Source of the DNA: Gaeumannomyces sp. JS-464
Lineage: Eukaryota; Ascomycota; Sordariomycetes; Magnaporthales; Magnaporthaceae
DNA length: 64,000 nucleotides
Direction: 5' to 3'
Assembly (NCBI GenBank): GCA_002197995.1
Contig: NGZR01000007.1
Span: 1,260,399-1,324,398 of the forward strand
A program made the translations under genes and the position numbers. Shown here piece by piece: positions 60,493-64,000 of the stretch (the first letter of the stretch is position 1; each line of letters starts with the position of its first letter). Under the pieces are notes generated by a model, which ran no database searches, was not told the DNA's origin, and worked only from the letters and a program-made list of their open reading frames with translations.

Positions 60493-62884
60493 ATGGCGGA
60501 TGATCAGCAGTCCGCCGGCGCCGGCGCCGCGGCGTCCAGCACCCCGCTCCAGTTTGCGACATTCAGCTCCCAGATCGAGCTGCCGTTCTATTCCGACGTC
60601 TTCTCCAGGAAGCTGGATCACGACAAGCTCGACGACTCGGCTCGTTTTGTTATGGGTCTTTACGAGTCCAGGGGCGAGAAGGACCCTCACGAGAGCACGC
60701 GCCTGCAGATCCATGGGAACGCGCTGACTAGTACTCAGTAAGTGCTGCAAATGTGACGGCGGGGAGGACCGTTGCGCCATCGGGCGGGATAGCAGGGGGC
60801 GCAATCAAGGTGTAGTTAAACATAGGTCTAACTTTGCGTCCGCCATGAAGTGTGCCGGTGGAGCGAGCCGTGCCGAGGGAATCATCAGGAATTTCAACAC
60901 CATCGAGGACTTCAAACAAGCCGACAAGTCGGCTATCCTGCGCACAGCCGCAAGTCAGGTTTGTCGGCAGTCTTTCTCCCCCAGGATGCGCCAAGAGGCT
61001 GGCTAACCAAAGAACAGATCTGGGACGCTATCAAGGATGGTACAATCTACGAGGTCCCATCGCTGCTCGCCTCGTTCACCATTTTGTCCTTTGCCGACCT
61101 GAAGAAGTATCGGTTCACCTACTGGTTCGCATTCCCAGCCCTCCACTCCGACCCTCTGTGGAGACGTGTCGGGCCTGTCGAGCGGTTTACTCCAAAGGAG
61201 AGCACGGCGCTGGTGGAGAGTGTCGGTACGTGGCGTTATTCGAACGACGACCGCCAATATGGCTTCTTCCTCGCCAAGAAGGTCCGCCACAGCATCCCGG
61301 AAACTGGCCACCGGAGATCCTTCTCACCCATCGACGACCCTGACGAGGAGGACCTGGGCTTCAGGTGGGAGATCGGCACTCTGCGCGACTTCGAGAAGGA
61401 CTTTTTCAAGGGTGTCGACGAGGCCGACGCATATGTCGCCTTTGTCGATCCGTCCAGCTACGGCGAGAATCCGTCGTGGCCGCTGCGCAACCTGCTGGTC
61501 CTCATCAGGCAGCGCTACCACCTGAAGAAGGTGCGCATCCTGTGTTACCGCGACACGCAGGCGCGCCGCGACGAGGCCCGGAGCGTTGTCATGTCGCTCG
61601 CCATGGATGATGTGGCCGAGATGGAGCTGGCTGATATGCCCAAGGTGACGGGCTGGGAGCGGCATTCTAATGGCAAGCTGCAGGCGCGCGTGGCCAACCT
61701 GTCCGAGTACATGGACCCTGGCCGCCTTGCCGACCAGGCTGTTGACCTCAATCTCAAGCTCATGAAGTGGCGCATCTCGCCGGACCTGGATCTGGACGTC
61801 ATGAAGGGACTATCTTGCCTGCTGCTGGGCGCGGGTACGCTGGGCAGTTATGTTTCTCGCAACCTGATGGGCTGGGGCGTGCGCAAGATTACCTTTGTCG
61901 ACTATGGCAGCGTTTCGTTCTCCAATCCCGTTCGGCAGCCCCTATTCGAGTTTGATGACTGTCTCCAAGGCGGGGCAGCCAAAGCGCCGCGCGCGGCAGA
62001 GGCGCTGAAGAAAATTTACCCGGGCGTTGAGGCTGAGGGCCACGTGCTCTCGGTCCCGATGTTGGGACACCCCATCACGAACGAGGAGAAGACGAAGGCG
62101 GACTTTGAGAAGCTTGAAGAGCTGGTGCGGAAGCACGACGTCATTTTCCTGTTGATGGACACGCGCGAGTCCCGATGGCTCCCCACGGTCATGGGCAAGG
62201 CCTCGGGCAAGATCGTCATGAATGCGGCTCTCGGGTTTGACACATATGTGGTCATGCGTCACGGAGCTGCGCCCAAGGACGGATCTGACAGGACGCTCGG
62301 CTGCTATTTCTGCAACGATGTTGTCGCCCCGGCTGATGTAAGTCAAGGCTCCACTGGTGCGCTTGTAACTGCCACGTTTGTAAGACGCTAAATTCTCCGT
62401 GATTGCAGTCTGTCAAGGACCAGACACTGGATCGACAGTGCACGGTTACCCGGCCTGGCGTGGCGGCAATCGCGTCAGCCTTGCTCGTGGAGCTGCTGGT
62501 GAGCATTCTGCAGCACCCGCAGAAACAGCACGCGGGTGCGCCGGAGCCGACGGCGAACCCGGACGAATACGAGCGGGACCCGCCCGACCATGCGCTGGGG
62601 ATTGTGCCTCACCAAGTGCGGGATTCTTATCGACGTTCCAGAACAAAGTGGTTCGTGGCGAGTCCTACCCGTGCTGCAGTGCCTGTAGCAACCCGGTGGT
62701 GTGGGCGTACAAGGCGGATGGGTGGGCTTTCGTGCGGCGGGCGCTGTCGGAGCGTGGGTACGTGGCTGAACTCTCAGGGCTTGCTGAGGTGCAGCGACTA
62801 GCCGAGGCGATGGCGGGGGAGGTTGACTGGGAGGATGATGAGAGCGGTGGGGTCGACGACGATGGTGAGGGTATCATGCTCTAG
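60493..62884 (+). CDS. ATG7: Atg7, E1-like activating enzyme of autophagy
   Basis: Four exons: 60493-60737, 60826-60958, 61018-62337 and 62409-62884, about 724 residues after one repair. Atg7 activates Atg8 and Atg12 and hands them to Atg3 and Atg10. The N-terminal domain shows [55 protein letters not shown] and [20 protein letters not shown]. The adenylation domain has the nucleotide loop [20 protein letters not shown], then [20 protein letters not shown] and the crossover region with [12 protein letters not shown]. The catalytic Cys lies in [11 protein letters not shown]. The C-terminal part reads ALGIVPHQ, then [20 protein letters not shown] in a different frame: one G is missing in the GGG run at 62620-62622. 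The acidic C-terminus is also normal for the family. Confidence 0.95.
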
Positions 62885-64000
62885 GAGAGGGTACACTGGC
62901 ACTTCTGGTAGACCTGTCGCCGCATTGGTGAGGCTTTTGCGGATTAGGAGCAAGCGGATGACGCCTGTACGAGAAGGATTTTTTCTTTTCATGGATCCCT
63001 TTTTCCCCTTTGCCTTCTTTTTCGTCTCTCATGCCCTTCTAGTATGGTATAAACTAGTGGTTCTTTAATTGGAGGAATCGGCGAGGTGCGGCGTCTGGGG
63101 AAAGGGATATAAATCTGGCGGGCGGGTGGGATAGGAGCAAACGGACTTTCCTTTGGTATTTTTATACTCGCCGAGGGGGACGGGAATCATTGTATCGCGA
63201 AAGGAAATAGGGATTGTGTTTGCTGCCGATGAGGATGAGTAAATTGTATGCTTTAGGACAGAGAGAGCGAGAGAGAGAGTATATTTAACGTCGGTAAGTC
63301 GGGATCTACCAGTCCCTGCCTCCCAAGGGGCATACGACGTGCTAGCGCTACCTAAGCTAAACATTAGGCTACATGTTGCTATCCGGCGGCTAGCAGAATT
63401 AAACCCGAAGGCACACGGAGGTCGGGCCGCATTCCGGCGCTCCTTGTTAGTGAGCGGGTAATCGGCAATAGGGCGTATAAAACGCCAGGGCGTTAAAAGC
63501 GCTGCGGGTGGTAGTGATGCGGTCGGCCGGCAAAGTGCCGGGGAAAATAGTAATGTTACGGCGCTGCAGCTGGGTACTAGGTTGAAGACTTGTTGTTGCA
63601 CGAGGAGGGAAAGTCCGCTGGCCCCGTAGGGAGCCGGCGGATCCATGGCTAAGTATAGGTGTGCTGGGCTTGGTCCCGTAACAAGTAAGGCCGGGCGGGA
63701 GGGACCTTGGGACCCCCCTGTGCCCGGCTGACGAAACAAAAGTTCGGGGGCTGGAAGGCCTAATTCCAACCCGGTGTGCTCCTTATGTATCGCGTATCGG
63801 ACGATAGGCTTTGCGCATGCGTGCTTAACAGGCAAAGTGCGTGCTAAGGCAGGCCAATCTTGCGCCGTGCGTATCGTTAGGATGCGGTCGACCGAGGAGT
63901 CGCGAATATGGTGGAAGGGCGGCGGCCGGTGCCGTAGTGCTGGTGCTGGGAGGGTGTGGTGGGAGGGGAAGGTGGAAAGGGGAAACGGCGGCCGTGTTTA
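62885..64000. other. ATG7 3' flank and unexplained stop-rich sequence
   Basis: The first part is the ATG7 3' UTR. A GA-rich repeat lies near 63258-63282. From about 63300 the sequence changes character, with many TAG/TAA words such as CTAGCGCTACCTAAGC. A plus-strand frame reads RLHVAIRRLAELNPKAHGG before a stop at about 63460, and further stops follow. It could be a decayed element, but I cannot name it. Confidence 0.4.

Noticed and set aside
63065..63835. Minus-strand 257-residue ORF near the right end
   Set aside because: No domain, heterogeneous composition, and it overlaps the ATG7 3' flank. I could not support it as a gene.
1..64000. Secondary-metabolite or catabolic gene cluster
   Set aside because: No PKS, NRPS, terpene synthase or co-directional enzyme set is present; the genes are unrelated housekeeping and signalling functions.

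Overview
The window is nuclear DNA from a filamentous ascomycete, most likely a Sordariomycete close to the Sordariales/Chaetomiaceae (inferred from protein style and GC-rich codon use). Supporting signs are short GT-AG introns of about 60-130 bp, GC-rich exons, pyrimidine- and purine-rich intergenic DNA, and one AT-rich decayed transposon that looks mutated by repeat-induced point mutation (RIP). There are no bacterial-type operons, CRISPR arrays, rRNA genes or tRNA genes that I can see.

Layout. 1-1071: 5' part of a bZIP transcription factor gene (minus). 1072-11029: about 10 kb with no recognisable gene. 11030-14253: divergent pair, a TPR protein resembling the mitochondrial Mgr3 adaptor (minus) and DAP1 (plus). 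15459-19096: SLN1-type hybrid histidine kinase (minus). 23168-26705: Boi-type SH3/SAM/PH polarity scaffold (minus). 28241-29644: a complete-length but dead Tc1-family transposon with 31-bp terminal inverted repeats and TA flanks. 31132-33157: dienoyl-CoA isomerase (plus) converging on TFB5 (minus). 34204-34863: one-pass membrane protein with two PPxY motifs (minus). 37452-41672: FG-repeat nucleoporin with a C-terminal Ran-binding domain (minus). 42790-45252: SCP2-like peroxisomal sterol carrier (minus) divergent from splicing factor Cwf7/BCAS2 (plus). 45936-52045: PKA regulatory subunit (minus) divergent from the flippase subunit CDC50/LEM3 (plus). 54211-55065: secreted AA9 lytic polysaccharide monooxygenase (plus). 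55988-56182: 64-residue membrane protein (minus). 58297-62884: dCMP deaminase (minus) divergent from ATG7 (plus). 63300-64000: unexplained, stop-rich sequence.

The genes are mostly housekeeping and signalling genes and do not form a metabolic cluster. Two (SLN1, PKA-R) are stress/nutrient signalling components, two (dienoyl-CoA isomerase, SCP2) belong to fatty-acid or peroxisomal metabolism, and the AA9 enzyme marks a plant-biomass degrader.

The most striking property is that many otherwise well-conserved genes (bZIP, TPR protein, SLN1, Boi, isomerase, PPxY protein, nucleoporin, dCMP deaminase, ATG7) are interrupted by frameshifts. Most amount to a one-base deficit, often in short G/C or T runs. 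Eight neighbouring genes are intact. The simplest reading is indel error in the assembly rather than gene death, so the gene models below assume those shifts.
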